Below are positions 9,093 through 17,953 of a DNA stretch of 64,000 nt, piece after piece. The stretch lies in contig NZ_RYFF01000021.1 of NCBI RefSeq assembly GCF_004138165.1, positions 28,686 to 92,685 of the forward strand, given 5' to 3'. This DNA is from Candidatus Chloroploca sp. Khr17 (lineage in GTDB: Bacteria; Chloroflexota; Chloroflexia; Chloroflexales; Chloroflexaceae). Numbering within the stretch: position 1 is the first letter of the stretch; each line of letters begins with the position of its first letter. The notes under the pieces are model-generated. The model saw only the letters and a list, made by a program, of their open reading frames with translations, ran no database searches and was not told the DNA's origin. The position numbers and the translations under genes are program-made.

Positions 9093-9889
9093 ATGGGCGA
9101 CTCTCTTCAAGCAGCTTCTGCCGACAAACAGGCAACGATCCTCGAGTTGAGCCAGCTTGTCTGCTCTTCACTTGATCTGGCAGAGGGCTTTGAACGCATT
9201 CTGACTGCGGTGCGTGATCTGAGCCTCGCCATGACCCGACCAGTCTGGCGTGAGGCACCTCAGCGTCGCGGCATTCTGATCACGGTCATAACTGATCTCC
9301 AGCCTGTGCCTCCCTTCGCCGGTGATGCTCCCGCTCTTCGTGAAATGATCACGAATCTGCTCTTAAATGCTGTCGATGCGATGCCTGCGGGTGGTCAACT
9401 GACCTTGCATATTGCGCTTGTGTCCGCGTCGGCAAGCCCCCTGCGACAAGCATCAGCGCTCATCCAACTCCAGCGATACCGGGGTTGGTATGAGCCAGGA
9501 AGTGCAGGCGCGCAATCCCCTCGCGCATACGCCAGGCACCTTCTTGTTGTCGAAGATGAGCCGCTGGTGCGACGGGTACTGGTGCGCCAGATCCAGCGCC
9601 TCGGCTATGATGTCACGGAAGCCGCCGCTGGTGCGACCGCCCTTGCCTTGCTGACGGCACATCATTTTGATCTGCTCTGTACTGACTTGGGGATGCCTGG
9701 CCTCTCGGGATGGGAACTGATTGACGTGTGCGTATGCAGTACCATGATCTGAAGATCGTGCTGATCTCGGAGTGGGGCGATCAACTTGATCCCGCCGAAG
9801 CACGGACCCATAGCGTTGATGCGATCCTTGCCAAACCTTTCGACCTTACTAGTTTGCAGCGTATTTTGTATAGTTTACTTGACCAATGA
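9093..9889 (+). pseudogene. Decayed hybrid histidine kinase (GAF start - HATPase - receiver)
   Basis: Remains of a sensor kinase. An opening stretch resembles the beginning of a GAF domain. It is followed directly by an ATPase N-box (NLLLNAVDAMPAGG, about 9355-9400) with no dimerisation/H-box domain between. The G1 box DTGVGM is found in another frame (about 9475), and the rest of the ATPase lid is missing. A receiver domain (LLVVEDEPLVRR, phospho-Asp in CTDLGMPG) follows in the first frame until about 9730. There a frameshift moves the last part (ILAKPFDLTSLQRIL) to another frame, ending with TGA at 9887. At least two frameshifts and two deletions make it non-functional. Confidence 0.8.
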
Positions 9890-10479
9890 AAGAACAACCT
9901 TTGCCCTCATCAACTCGATCGGTTTCACCGTGGCCGATCCGCCAGCGTCAGATCCGTCGCCAGATCGTCTATCTTTGGTGGACATTGATGTTGATCGTGA
10001 GTCTTATGCTCGCGAGTGGCATGCTGGCGGTGACCCTTCAGGCCTCACGTGATGATACGAGACGCACTGATCTTGCCTTGGTGGTGACACCTGTCGTGCC
10101 CTCACAGGCGATGATTGATCATACCCTTGATCTCTATCGCCGCGGTCTTGTCGCCCAGATGTTGCTCGTCGGCGAGGGCAGTGATGGCCTGCGTGCGCGC
10201 CTCGTTGAACAGGGCCTTAGTGAAGAACGCATTGTGTTGCTATCGACCGCTCACCACGTGCCTACCGACCTACAACTCGCCGGACAGAGTGCCCGTACCC
10301 AGGGAAGCCAGACTGTGCTTGTCGTTGCTGAACCTGTAGACATGTTGACCGCACTCAAAATTATGCGCGACCAGGATCTCCGTGCCTATAGTTCACCTGT
10401 CCGCGAGTCGACCCTCGATCTCGGGACGTTATTCCGCGGTACGATGCGCTATTGGAACTATGTGCTTGCCTTGTCTTGA
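9886..10479 (+). CDS. YdcF/SanA-like (DUF218) membrane-anchored protein
   Basis: A 197-residue protein with one N-terminal membrane segment (about residues 28-50) and an outside-facing domain. That domain resembles DUF218: an opening DLALVVTP strand, then LDLYRRGLVAQMLLVGEG and LVEQGLSEERIVLL. The family is linked to envelope and peptidoglycan precursor metabolism; the exact reaction is unknown. The match is divergent, so confidence is moderate. The ATG overlaps the TGA of the preceding pseudogene (ATGA), suggesting it was once translated by coupling to the intact kinase. Confidence 0.6.
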   Translation: MKEQPLPSSTRSVSPWPIRQRQIRRQIVYLWWTLMLIVSLMLASGMLAVTLQASRDDTRRTDLALVVTPVVPSQAMIDHTLDLYRRGLVAQMLLVGEGSDGLRARLVEQGLSEERIVLLSTAHHVPTDLQLAGQSARTQGSQTVLVVAEPVDMLTALKIMRDQDLRAYSSPVRESTLDLGTLFRGTMRYWNYVLALS

Positions 10480-10521
10480 GGCTGAAAAACGTGTGATTAA
10501 CACGAGACGTTGTGCCCACGT

Positions 10522-10550
10522 TTGACAGCCCCCTCACGCTCTGCTATAAT
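10522..10550 (+). promoter_or_regulatory. Consensus sigma-70 promoter of the rplU operon
   Basis: Perfect TTGACA (10522-10527), a 17-base spacer and perfect TATAAT (10545-10550). An untranslated leader of about 125 bases follows before rplU and may hold L21-type autoregulation, but I see no clear structure. Confidence 0.85.
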
Positions 10551-10680
10551 GCACCGGGTTAAGGGCGGTGTTCCCGCTCTATTTTCATGTTGTCGAGAAA
10601 CGAGTTGTTGGCCGCAGCACCAGCAGACCTGCAGCGGGTTCCTGCTACTCGTCATGCAGCTGCCGAAGGAGAATGTTGCC

Positions 10681-10995
10681 GTGTATGCGATTATCCGTGA
10701 TCGCGGAATGCAATACCGCGTTGAGCAGGGTCAGGTTCTTACCATTGACCTCGTAGCACATGCCGAGGCTGGGGCTGAGCTTGAGCTTGGCGAAGTGCTT
10801 CTGGTCAGTGATGGTGAAAAGGTTACGGTTGGTTCGCCCCTCGTCAGTGGGGCTATGGTACGGGCCGAGGTGCTTGACCATGTCAAGGGCGACAAGATTG
10901 TTGTCTTCCGTTACCGCAACAAGAAGCGCTATCGCCGTCGCACCGGCCATCGCCAGCGCTATACACAGATCAAAATTAACGAGATTACGATCTAG
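10681..10995 (+). CDS. rplU: 50S ribosomal protein L21
   Basis: 104-residue large-subunit protein. I start at the GTG at 10681: it is eight bases after AAGGAGA, and the product then begins [18 protein letters not shown], the canonical L21 N-terminus. The basic C-terminal region [12 protein letters not shown] binds 23S rRNA. It is first in the rplU-rpmA-rpmE cluster and is driven by the promoter at 10522. Confidence 0.95.
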   Translation: MYAIIRDRGMQYRVEQGQVLTIDLVAHAEAGAELELGEVLLVSDGEKVTVGSPLVSGAMVRAEVLDHVKGDKIVVFRYRNKKRYRRRTGHRQRYTQIKINEITI

Positions 10996-11009
10996 AAGAG
11001 GAACAAGTC

Positions 11010-11285
11010 ATGGCACATAAAAAGGGTGTAGGCAGTTCGCGCAATGGCCGCGATAGCAAGCCCAAAATGCGTGGCGTCAAGATGTATGGCGGGCAGCGCG
11101 TCGTTCCTGGCAATATTATTGTTCGCCAGTGCGGCACCAAGATTAAGCCTGGCAAGAATGTTGGCCTCGGGCGTGACTATACGATCTATGCGATGATCGA
11201 GGGTGTTGTCAAGTTTCAGCCCTATTCGCGCACCCAGAAGATGGTGAGTGTCATCCCCTTTGAGGTTGCCGCGAGCGCTGATTAA
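11010..11285 (+). CDS. rpmA: 50S ribosomal protein L27
   Basis: 91-residue protein whose N-terminus [16 protein letters not shown] reaches the peptidyl-transferase centre. There is no Firmicutes-type cleavable N-terminal extension. It follows rplU by 14 bases with a GAGGAAC ribosome-binding site, the conserved rplU-rpmA pairing. The GTPase gene obgE, a usual neighbour, is absent here. Confidence 0.96.
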   Translation: MAHKKGVGSSRNGRDSKPKMRGVKMYGGQRVVPGNIIVRQCGTKIKPGKNVGLGRDYTIYAMIEGVVKFQPYSRTQKMVSVIPFEVAASAD

Positions 11286-11344
11286 CGAGCGTATAGTTAG
11301 CCTGATCTGTTGCGTAAAGCTTGTCAAAACGCGAAGAAATAGCC

Positions 11345-11382
11345 CGGAAGGCCTGATGAGAGCGCTACGTTCTCGCCTTCCG
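11345..11382 (+). promoter_or_regulatory. Candidate leader hairpin upstream of rpmE
   Basis: CGGAAGGC (11345-11352) pairs with GCCTTCCG (11375-11382), with an inner GAGA/TCTC helix in between. It ends five bases before the GAGGAG ribosome-binding site of rpmE. Several bacterial groups have L31-binding leaders upstream of rpmE; this could be the local equivalent. Inference only. Confidence 0.45.
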
Positions 11383-11399
11383 TAACGAGGAGCGTAGTT

Positions 11400-11699
11400 G
11401 TGAAGCAGGGCATTCACCCCAAGTACAATACCGATGGCGTGGTTTGCACGACCTGTGGCACCCGGTGGCAAATTGGCACAACACGCCAGAATCTGCGTGT
11501 TGAGATTTGCTCAAATTGTCACCCGTTTTATACCGGTGAGCAGCGCATTGTTGATACTGCCGGCCAAGTTGATCGTTTTATGAAGCGCCTCAGTGCTTCG
11601 CAGGATCGCCAGGCCGCTATCGAAAAGCAGCGCACAGCCAAAAATCAGCCCCAACCCAAGAAGAGTTTGCTCAAAGAACTCTATGGCGACGATGCGTAA
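11400..11699 (+). CDS. rpmE: 50S ribosomal protein L31, zinc-binding form with C-terminal extension
   Basis: 99 residues, longer than the usual 66-75. It starts at GTG 11400 after GAGGAG. Two CxxC pairs (CTTC and CSNC) mark the zinc-containing (C+) type. The HPFYTG and FMKRL motifs are typical of L31. The last 30 residues (AAIEKQRTAKNQ...LLKELYGDDA) are a charged extension not found in the basic family. It is third in the ribosomal cluster and is followed by a strong hairpin. Confidence 0.93.
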   Translation: MKQGIHPKYNTDGVVCTTCGTRWQIGTTRQNLRVEICSNCHPFYTGEQRIVDTAGQVDRFMKRLSASQDRQAAIEKQRTAKNQPQPKKSLLKELYGDDA

Positions 11700-11720
11700 T
11701 TCGCGTCGCTTGCGTGCCGC

Positions 11721-11759
11721 AACAAGAAGCGCACTGGCTTGACCAGTGCGCTTCTTGTT
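11721..11759 (+). terminator. Terminator hairpin after rpmE
   Basis: 17-bp perfect stem (AACAAGAAGCGCACTGG and complement) with a CTTGA loop. It lies between rpmE and a convergent regulator gene and can serve both. Alternating CTTCTTGTT stands in for a T-tract. Confidence 0.7.
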
Positions 11760-11771
11760 ATGGTACGCGAC

Positions 11772-12785
11772 TCAGGCCTCTTGTCCGCCGTCGTATAAGG
11801 CTACCATGCGCCTGGCGTGTGCTTGTATCTCTGCACGCAGGGCCGGTGGGGCGAGAACTTCGGCGTCGGCACCCCACCCAAGAATCCACGGCAAGACTTC
11901 GCGGATGCCGCCAATGGTCATCGCGAGTTCGCATCCACCGTTGGCTAGTTCGGTCAGACGCTGCGAGTGATGCCAGAGGCTCTCACGGATCTGAGGGGCC
12001 ACGTGGGCACTGAAGCGTACCTGCACCTCGACCTCAGTCTCGTCCATCACGCCCCAGGCACGGGCAAGAAAGGCGTACGGGTCAAAGTCAGTCGGCACCG
12101 TATAGCTTTCATCAAGCAGTTCGGCGGTCTCGATGCGCTCGATTTTGAAGGTGCGAATCGCCGCTCGTAGGCGATCATGCCCAATCACATAGGCCGCTGG
12201 CGCACTACGTGAAACCTCAATGAAGTAGGGCGCTACGTCACGTTCGGTAAGTTCACGGTTGGGAGCACGGTAACGGAGCCGCACCATGCGCTGTTCGGCC
12301 CAGGCTAGGGTCAGGACTTCGAGGATGCGAACATAGGCGGTGCGTACGGGCCGTTCACGAACAAGATCGGCAACCCGTGCAATGTGCTCAGCAACGGTGC
12401 CTGCTGGCATCCCTGCGGCAAGCTTGTCGAGGGCCGAGACCGTGTGCGGATTGTGTTCGTCGCTATGATGCGCCAGCAGGCGGGCGGCAAAGTAGAGCGC
12501 AACCGTTTCGTTGAGGTTGAGCCGGATCGTCGAGAGGTAGGTGGCACGGTTGATGCCAAAGCGTCCGCTATCCTCCCAGATCGGAACACCCATCGAGTCA
12601 AGGGCTTCGAGATCGCGGTAGATGGTGCGTCGGGTCACCCCACAATCGCGGGCCAGATCACTGACCCGCAACCCCTCGGGTGCATTGTAAAGCCGATGCT
12701 CGAGCCGGCGGAGGCGGGCCGCTTTGCTGGCAATGCGATGATCTTCCTCCTCCGGAGACCGATCCTGTGATGCTGCAATTGCCAC
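11772..12785 (-). CDS. HTH-WYL domain transcriptional regulator
   Basis: 337-residue DeoR/YafY-like regulator. An N-terminal winged helix (RLEHRLYNAPEGLRVSDLAR...TRRTIYRDLEALD, about residues 25-75) binds DNA, a WYL domain (about 150-240) senses a ligand, and a WCX-like C-terminal region completes it. The start is GTG 12785, three bases after the stop of the small upstream membrane protein, so the two genes are probably cotranscribed. WYL proteins often control DNA-damage or defence genes, but no such gene is adjacent here. Confidence 0.85.
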   Translation of the reverse strand: MAIAASQDRSPEEEDHRIASKAARLRRLEHRLYNAPEGLRVSDLARDCGVTRRTIYRDLEALDSMGVPIWEDSGRFGINRATYLSTIRLNLNETVALYFAARLLAHHSDEHNPHTVSALDKLAAGMPAGTVAEHIARVADLVRERPVRTAYVRILEVLTLAWAEQRMVRLRYRAPNRELTERDVAPYFIEVSRSAPAAYVIGHDRLRAAIRTFKIERIETAELLDESYTVPTDFDPYAFLARAWGVMDETEVEVQVRFSAHVAPQIRESLWHHSQRLTELANGGCELAMTIGGIREVLPWILGWGADAEVLAPPALRAEIQAHARRMVALYDGGQEA

Positions 12786-12788
12786 GGC

Positions 12789-13001
12789 TTAGATCACAAA
12801 AGAGACGGCAACCATCCCGAAAAACAGGACAGAACTCAAGATGGCGATCAGCCGCAAATCGCGCCGGACATACATATAGTCCTGCGTATAATCGGGCGCA
12901 GACGCATGGTGGCGTGCAACAGTGGTTGGCCCTGGACGCCGCTGCTGGGGGCTGCGGATCGGCTGCCGACGACGCTGTTGTGAGCGAGAAGTACTGGGCA
13001 T
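12789..13001 (-). CDS. Small membrane protein with basic, disordered N-terminus
   Basis: 70 residues: an Arg/Gln/Pro-rich N-terminal half (SQQRRRQPIR, QQRRPG) followed by a Tyr-containing joint and one C-terminal membrane segment (LIAILSSVLFFGMVAVSFVI). The AAGGAA ribosome-binding site and short spacing to the WYL gene support expression. I do not recognise a family; by topology it could be a tail-anchored helper. Confidence 0.6.
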   Translation of the reverse strand: MPSTSRSQQRRRQPIRSPQQRRPGPTTVARHHASAPDYTQDYMYVRRDLRLIAILSSVLFFGMVAVSFVI

Positions 13002-13048
13002 GAGACGTTCCTTGAACTTGATGACGCTATCGCTACAGACACGGTATT

Positions 13049-13093
13049 ATACCATGTTGCGGCTGGGGCTTTGCCCCAGCCGCAACATGGTAT
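13049..13093. terminator. Long perfect hairpin
   Basis: 21-bp perfect stem with loop TTT (left arm 13049-13069, right arm 13073-13093). It lies after the lipoprotein gene on the minus strand. No T-tract. Confidence 0.6.
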
Positions 13094-13114
13094 AGGGCTA
13101 CACTGAAAAGCTGT

Positions 13115-15166
13115 TTAGCGGACACCAAGTAGCTCGACGGCATCGATTTCGTTCCAGCTGGCCCCGTTTCGCTGGTCAATGGTAAGCCGTACGCCAACGA
13201 TCCGGGTGAGCGTCTGGGGAAAGGTAATGTCACGGGCCAATGGGCACGTTGCGGACGGGCCTGGTTCGCCGGTGTAGACGGTAAAGGCCTCGCCGCGTTC
13301 GTCAATCAGTTCGATCTGGCTGACAAAATCCGGGTTAAAGCTGTGGTAGATCACCACACCAACCGCAAAGACCGGGGTTGCATAGCGTAATTCAAGGGTC
13401 TCAAGCGTATCAGGGGTAGCGGCGGCCCAGGCGTTGGGGCTATCCTGGCAGCCGACAACATCGGGCGGCCCGGTAGCGCCTGCCGGTTCGTAATCGGGGG
13501 CATAAAAACTCGAGGCCGTCGCCTCGCTGGCCCACTGACGGATCAGGGTTTCTGGATTCAGGGTCGGTATGAGGGCGGCTTCTTCCCCCAAACTTTCAGC
13601 CGTTGCACTGGTCTCTTCGTCGGCAGCCGCAAGGGCCTCCTGGTCAAGCTGGAGGCGGAGCGCGGTGATGGCGCTATACTCGCCACTATTGTCGCTGACC
13701 CAGACGATCCCGCCAGGTGCGGCGGCAAGGCCATTGGGGAGGTTGAATTCGCCGGGGGCGGGCAGATTGCCACGGGTGACGGGTTGGCCGCCCCGGGCGA
13801 CGATCCTTCCGCCTGGAGCGAGTTGGAGGATGCCCTCGGTGTAGGTGGCAAGATAGATGAAACCGTCAGCATCTACATCAATGGCCCCGGCGGCAAATTG
13901 TTCGGGGAGCGCCGGATCGCCAAAGCGCGCCAGTTCTTGCCCGTTGGCTCCAAGTTTGACGACGCCACCAAAGGTGTCGGCGAGATAAACGTTGCCACTG
14001 GCATCAACCGCGAGATCGGTTGGCGAGAGGTCAGGCGTTAATTCAATGCGCCCGAGCGCACGCCCGGTGGGGCTAAAACGCACAATGCTACTGATAATCC
14101 GCCCGCTCTCGGGGCCGGGGCGGGCATCCAGGGCATAGACATTGCCGTCGGGGCTAACCGCGATGCGTTGCGGCGAGGCGAACCCAAACTGATCAGGGCC
14201 ACTGCCGGCACTGCCCCAGCGTTCGACAAACGTGCCCTCGGCAGTGAAACGAGCAATTGCATTGCGTCCAAAATCGGCAACAAAGAGATCGCCCTCGGTT
14301 CCATAGGCGACATCATACGCATCAAGGATCGTTTGGGATTCGAAGGTGCCGATCAGGTCGCCATCGGCGGCAAAGATCCAGACCCCACGGCGACTCTCGG
14401 CGAGATAGATGGTGCCATCAGGGGCGGTTGCAAGCCCGCGGGCGGCCACAAAACGCCCATCAGGTGGGCCGGCACTTCCGCCGAGCCGTAAAACAAAACC
14501 GTCGGGGCCACGATCAACCACCACCGGCTGCTCGGCGCGATCAACAATCGGCACTGGCGTCGGGGTTGGCAACGGGATCAAGCGAATACTCTCAAGCATC
14601 GCTTGATAGAGGGCTGCCTCAGCAGGCCACGCCTCGGCTGAGGCCTGACCAAGCACCCGCAGGGCTGTTTGTGCCCCCAGCACCGCAGAAAGTTGACCGG
14701 CGGCACCCGGCGCACGCAACTCGGCGGTGACACCGGCCCCGCCATCAAGGGTGAGTGCCCGCGTTGGACTGATGACATAGCCGGCCTCTTGGGCGGCCAT
14801 GCTACTCCAAGCAAACAGCGCCTCGGCATCCTCGGCGATCGCGGCACCAAAGCGTCCGGTCAGTTCATCAAGGGGGATGGCGTCAATGCTCAACACCAAC
14901 GCAGGCCCGGGACTAGCAAGATCGAGGGTCGCCTCGTCAGGAGCGAGTTGCAGCACCTGATCAGTCTGACGCGTGACCCAACCAGCCGGGTAGCTGAGGC
15001 GAAACCCCTGAACCTCGGCTGTGAGCGTATGCGCCAACACAATGGGTGTTGGCGACGGCACTGCCGTAGGCGGGGGCGGCTCAACCGATGGTGCCTCAGG
15101 CGCAGGGGGCATAAGAGTACAGGCACTCAAAACGAACGCACACACGAAGATGAAAACGTGACGCAT
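13115..15166 (-). CDS. NHL/beta-propeller lipoprotein with discoidin-like C-terminal domain
   Basis: 683-residue exported lipoprotein. The signal peptide ends in lipobox LSAC, followed by a Pro-rich linker. There is a PsbP/MOG1-like N-terminal domain (about residues 45-190) and then five to six NHL-type repeats (GLATAPDGTIYLAES, IAVSPDGNVYALD, LAVDASGNVYLAD). The C-terminal domain (about 550-683, ending SWNEIDAVELLG) resembles F5/8- or pappalysin-type sugar-binding modules. I choose ATG 15166 because AGGAGG lies seven bases before it; GTG at 15169 is possible. Likely surface-attached, binding carbohydrate or protein; function unknown. Confidence 0.75.
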   Translation of the reverse strand: MRHVFIFVCAFVLSACTLMPPAPEAPSVEPPPPTAVPSPTPIVLAHTLTAEVQGFRLSYPAGWVTRQTDQVLQLAPDEATLDLASPGPALVLSIDAIPLDELTGRFGAAIAEDAEALFAWSSMAAQEAGYVISPTRALTLDGGAGVTAELRAPGAAGQLSAVLGAQTALRVLGQASAEAWPAEAALYQAMLESIRLIPLPTPTPVPIVDRAEQPVVVDRGPDGFVLRLGGSAGPPDGRFVAARGLATAPDGTIYLAESRRGVWIFAADGDLIGTFESQTILDAYDVAYGTEGDLFVADFGRNAIARFTAEGTFVERWGSAGSGPDQFGFASPQRIAVSPDGNVYALDARPGPESGRIISSIVRFSPTGRALGRIELTPDLSPTDLAVDASGNVYLADTFGGVVKLGANGQELARFGDPALPEQFAAGAIDVDADGFIYLATYTEGILQLAPGGRIVARGGQPVTRGNLPAPGEFNLPNGLAAAPGGIVWVSDNSGEYSAITALRLQLDQEALAAADEETSATAESLGEEAALIPTLNPETLIRQWASEATASSFYAPDYEPAGATGPPDVVGCQDSPNAWAAATPDTLETLELRYATPVFAVGVVIYHSFNPDFVSQIELIDERGEAFTVYTGEPGPSATCPLARDITFPQTLTRIVGVRLTIDQRNGASWNEIDAVELLGVR

Positions 15167-15189
15167 CACAACTCCTCCTGGCCACGGCG

Positions 15190-16359
15190 CTACGGCGAGC
15201 GCACAGGTTCTGGGGCTGCCTTGAGAGGATCATGGTTGGCCTGATTGACATAGAGCATCTGGGTTGGATAGGCAAACTGAATATTTTCAGCGGCAAAGCG
15301 CTCAAAAAGAGCTAGATTGATCGCCTGTTGCGTATCCATATAGACCAGGAACTCGGGGGAGAGGACAAAATAGACCACTTCGAAGGTCAGGGCAAAGTTA
15401 TCGAACTTCTGAAAATGGGCGCGATCAAAGCGGGTGTGGGCCTGGGCTTCAATGGACTCGCGAATAATTGTGGGAATCTTGCGCAAGAGTTCGGGGGGCG
15501 TCTCGTAGATAATCCCGAGCGAAAAGACGATCCGCCGTTCTTGCATGCGCGAGAAGTTTTGAATGCGACTATTGAGCAGATCGGCATTAGAAAAGACCAG
15601 ATGTTCACCCGAGATGCTCTGGAGGCGGGTCGTTTTGATCCCGATGCGCTCGACGGTACCCGCCATCGTCCCCACGACAATAAACTCTCCCGGCACAAAG
15701 GGCTTATCGAGTGTAATCGAGAGCGATGCAAAGAGATCACCGAGAATATTTTGCACGGCCAGGGCAATCGCAATGCCGCCGATCCCCACACTTGCAAGCA
15801 GCGGCGTAATATTGATCCCGGGCAGATTCTCGAGAATGAGTAGCAGAATGATCGAATAGAGCACCAGGCGGGTAATCGCCGTCAGCAACTGGGCGGTCGC
15901 CACGCGCCCACGATCAAGTTCGAGGTTACGCTGGGTATACTGGTCACCCCATCCCGTAATCAGGGCATTGCCCCAAATGCCGAGCTGGATCAGGAAAGAG
16001 ATGCCTGCAGCCGTTCTGATCAAGTCTATCAGCCCATCAGGCAGGATCAGAATGGTTAAACCAAAATAGAAGGCAACAACAAACTTGACCCAGCCCTTGG
16101 TCTTTTTGGTGATAATGGCGATTGCATCATCAACAAAAGTATGAGTTGTCTCGGGATGACGGGCAAAGCGCCACCGCAAGCCAAGTTGCAGCAGCGTGAT
16201 CGCCAGAAAGATGACGGCCATGATGATCAGGGCAATCAGCCAGCGTGTTGGTGAATTCGTCGTAAAGATCGCGGTCAGATCGCCAAAGATCGTCATCCAC
16301 TCATTGACTGGCTGGAGCAATTCAGTAAGTTCGGTTTCCAATTCCTCTAGTTCAGGCAT
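15190..16359 (-). CDS. mscS: MscS-family mechanosensitive ion channel
   Basis: 389 residues with about five membrane segments, a pore helix rich in Gly/Ala (LLASVGIGGIAIALAVQNIL) and the conserved beta-domain entry SITLDKPFVPGEFI. It opens on membrane tension to release solutes during osmotic down-shock. The N-terminus has a Glu/Leu-rich amphipathic stretch before the first membrane helix. It overlaps the preceding hydrolase gene by 13 bases, so translation is probably coupled. Confidence 0.9.
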   Translation of the reverse strand: MPELEELETELTELLQPVNEWMTIFGDLTAIFTTNSPTRWLIALIIMAVIFLAITLLQLGLRWRFARHPETTHTFVDDAIAIITKKTKGWVKFVVAFYFGLTILILPDGLIDLIRTAAGISFLIQLGIWGNALITGWGDQYTQRNLELDRGRVATAQLLTAITRLVLYSIILLLILENLPGINITPLLASVGIGGIAIALAVQNILGDLFASLSITLDKPFVPGEFIVVGTMAGTVERIGIKTTRLQSISGEHLVFSNADLLNSRIQNFSRMQERRIVFSLGIIYETPPELLRKIPTIIRESIEAQAHTRFDRAHFQKFDNFALTFEVVYFVLSPEFLVYMDTQQAINLALFERFAAENIQFAYPTQMLYVNQANHDPLKAAPEPVRSP

Positions 16360-17120
16360 AACTCCTCTTCAAGAAACGTCCGAATCAGGTCACGCAGTTG
16401 TGCTGGCTGGTCAAACTGGATGCCGTGACCGCTTGCCGCAATGATGGTGGCGCGACAGTGCGCAATGCGCTCGGCGAGCCGAAAGAAATCGGTTTCCAGA
16501 TTATTGACTTCACCGTCGCCATTGAGCAACAACACTGGACAGGCAATGCGGTCAGCCTGGTCGTAGCAGATATTGCCGCCGGCTGCATAGATCGCCTGCG
16601 CCGCCGCCGCCCAACCCTCGATCAACGGGGCGATCTGGTCTTCGCCATGGTTGGCAATGATCTCGTCGCGCCAACTGGCATAGTTGGCGTCCCAGGCACT
16701 GACAGGGAGCCACTGCTGGGCCGCGGCGGCCATCGGGGCCGAGATGACCCCGGCGACACCCCAGGCAACCACGCCACAGACGAGATCGGGCCTGGTTGCC
16801 GCTACTAGCAACGCACTCTCGGCCCCATCACTAAAGCCAAGCACGACGACTGGCCCCGGATTGAGGTGCTCGAGCAGCCGAATCATATCGTCGGCATCAC
16901 GCTGGTAAAAATCAGGCGGAAAGTCGCGGAACGGGGGGCGGCTGGCCCCATAGCCCCGCAGATCGGGGGCAATGACCCGCCAGTTTGTCTTCAGATCATC
17001 AATCAAGTCACCCAGGTGACTACGTGCCGTCCCTGTAAACCCGTGCAACAAGAGCAAGGGATGGCCTGCACCTTCATCATAATAGGCAAGATTCAGATCA
17101 TCGAGCACAACGTGGTGCAT
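16347..17120 (-). CDS. Alpha/beta-hydrolase
   Basis: 257-residue alpha/beta-hydrolase with oxyanion HGFTG near residue 27, nucleophile elbow GFSDG near 92 and catalytic His in SGHGIQFDQP near 230. The acid is probably Asp in NGDGE. There is no signal peptide, so it is cytoplasmic. The substrate is unknown (esterase, lactonase or dienelactone-type). The ATG at 17120 follows AGGGGAAA. It forms an overlapping pair with mscS and is divergent from the Crp/Fnr gene. Confidence 0.85.
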   Translation of the reverse strand: MHHVVLDDLNLAYYDEGAGHPLLLLHGFTGTARSHLGDLIDDLKTNWRVIAPDLRGYGASRPPFRDFPPDFYQRDADDMIRLLEHLNPGPVVVLGFSDGAESALLVAATRPDLVCGVVAWGVAGVISAPMAAAAQQWLPVSAWDANYASWRDEIIANHGEDQIAPLIEGWAAAAQAIYAAGGNICYDQADRIACPVLLLNGDGEVNNLETDFFRLAERIAHCRATIIAASGHGIQFDQPAQLRDLIRTFLEEELCLN

Positions 17121-17174
17121 ATAATTTCCCCTATAATAGTAACAAGCACTCTCTTATTATAGCCGAAGCGCAGT

Positions 17175-17831
17175 ATGACCATGACGCTTGATGAGTTGCG
17201 ATCCATTCCGCTCCTTGCTTTGCTCGATGACCGAACGCTTGCCGATACGGCCCGTCGCATGCATCGTTCAAGTTTTCGCCCCGGACAGCAGATCCTCCAG
17301 GAAGGTGAGCAGCCGCCTGGTCTCTTCTTTGTGCAGCGTGGGCGCGTGCGGCTCTCGTGCATGGCGGCTGATGGGCGTGAGCAGGTACTGGCGATGGTTG
17401 GCCCTGGAGAACATTTTAACGCCGTGCCGCTCTTTGATGGCAACCCCAACCCGAGCTCGGCCCGGGCGATGAGTCCGGTGATCTGCCTCATTTTGTCACG
17501 TGAAGACCTGATTGCCCTGATCCGTCAGCATCCCGATTTTGCGCTGGCCGCGCTCAACGCGATGGCCGTCCAGTTGCGTGAGCTTGTTATGCTTGTCGAG
17601 GATCTCGCGTTTCGTTCGGTACGGGCGCGGATGGCGCGGCAACTGCTGGCCGAGGCGGGTAGCGGTGCGGCGGAATTGACCCATCAAGAACTGGCCGAAC
17701 GCGCCGGTACCGTCCGTGAAATCGCCGGACGCGCACTCCGCCGTCTGGCCGAAGAGGGCATGGTACGGCTCGAACGCGGGCGCGTCATCGTGCTTGACCC
17801 CGAGGGCCTGGCACGCGTGATCGAAGAATAA
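17175..17831 (+). CDS. Crp/Fnr-family transcriptional regulator
   Basis: 218 residues. A cyclic-nucleotide-binding-like beta barrel (about 10-120) is followed by a long dimer helix and a Crp-type winged helix (LTHQELAERAGTVREIAGRALRRL, recognition helix near 180). It lacks the N-terminal Cys cluster of FNR, so it is not an Fe-S oxygen sensor. The effector is unknown. It shares a 54-base AT-rich divergent promoter region with the hydrolase-mscS pair and is a plausible regulator of it. Confidence 0.88.
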   Translation: MTMTLDELRSIPLLALLDDRTLADTARRMHRSSFRPGQQILQEGEQPPGLFFVQRGRVRLSCMAADGREQVLAMVGPGEHFNAVPLFDGNPNPSSARAMSPVICLILSREDLIALIRQHPDFALAALNAMAVQLRELVMLVEDLAFRSVRARMARQLLAEAGSGAAELTHQELAERAGTVREIAGRALRRLAEEGMVRLERGRVIVLDPEGLARVIEE

Positions 17832-17953
17832 AGTTTGTGCTACGAAAGGTTTGTGGAGTTATGAGACTTTAGTGGTAGACGAGGGCATCGGCATTATAGT
17901 AATCTGTTTACGAACAACTCTTTCTTCAGTTTGAGCTAATGAGGAGCAAGCCT

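Noticed and set aside
16347..16359. Frameshift between hydrolase and mscS
   Set aside because: The 13-base overlap joins two complete, normal-length proteins; it is an ordinary coupled overlap.
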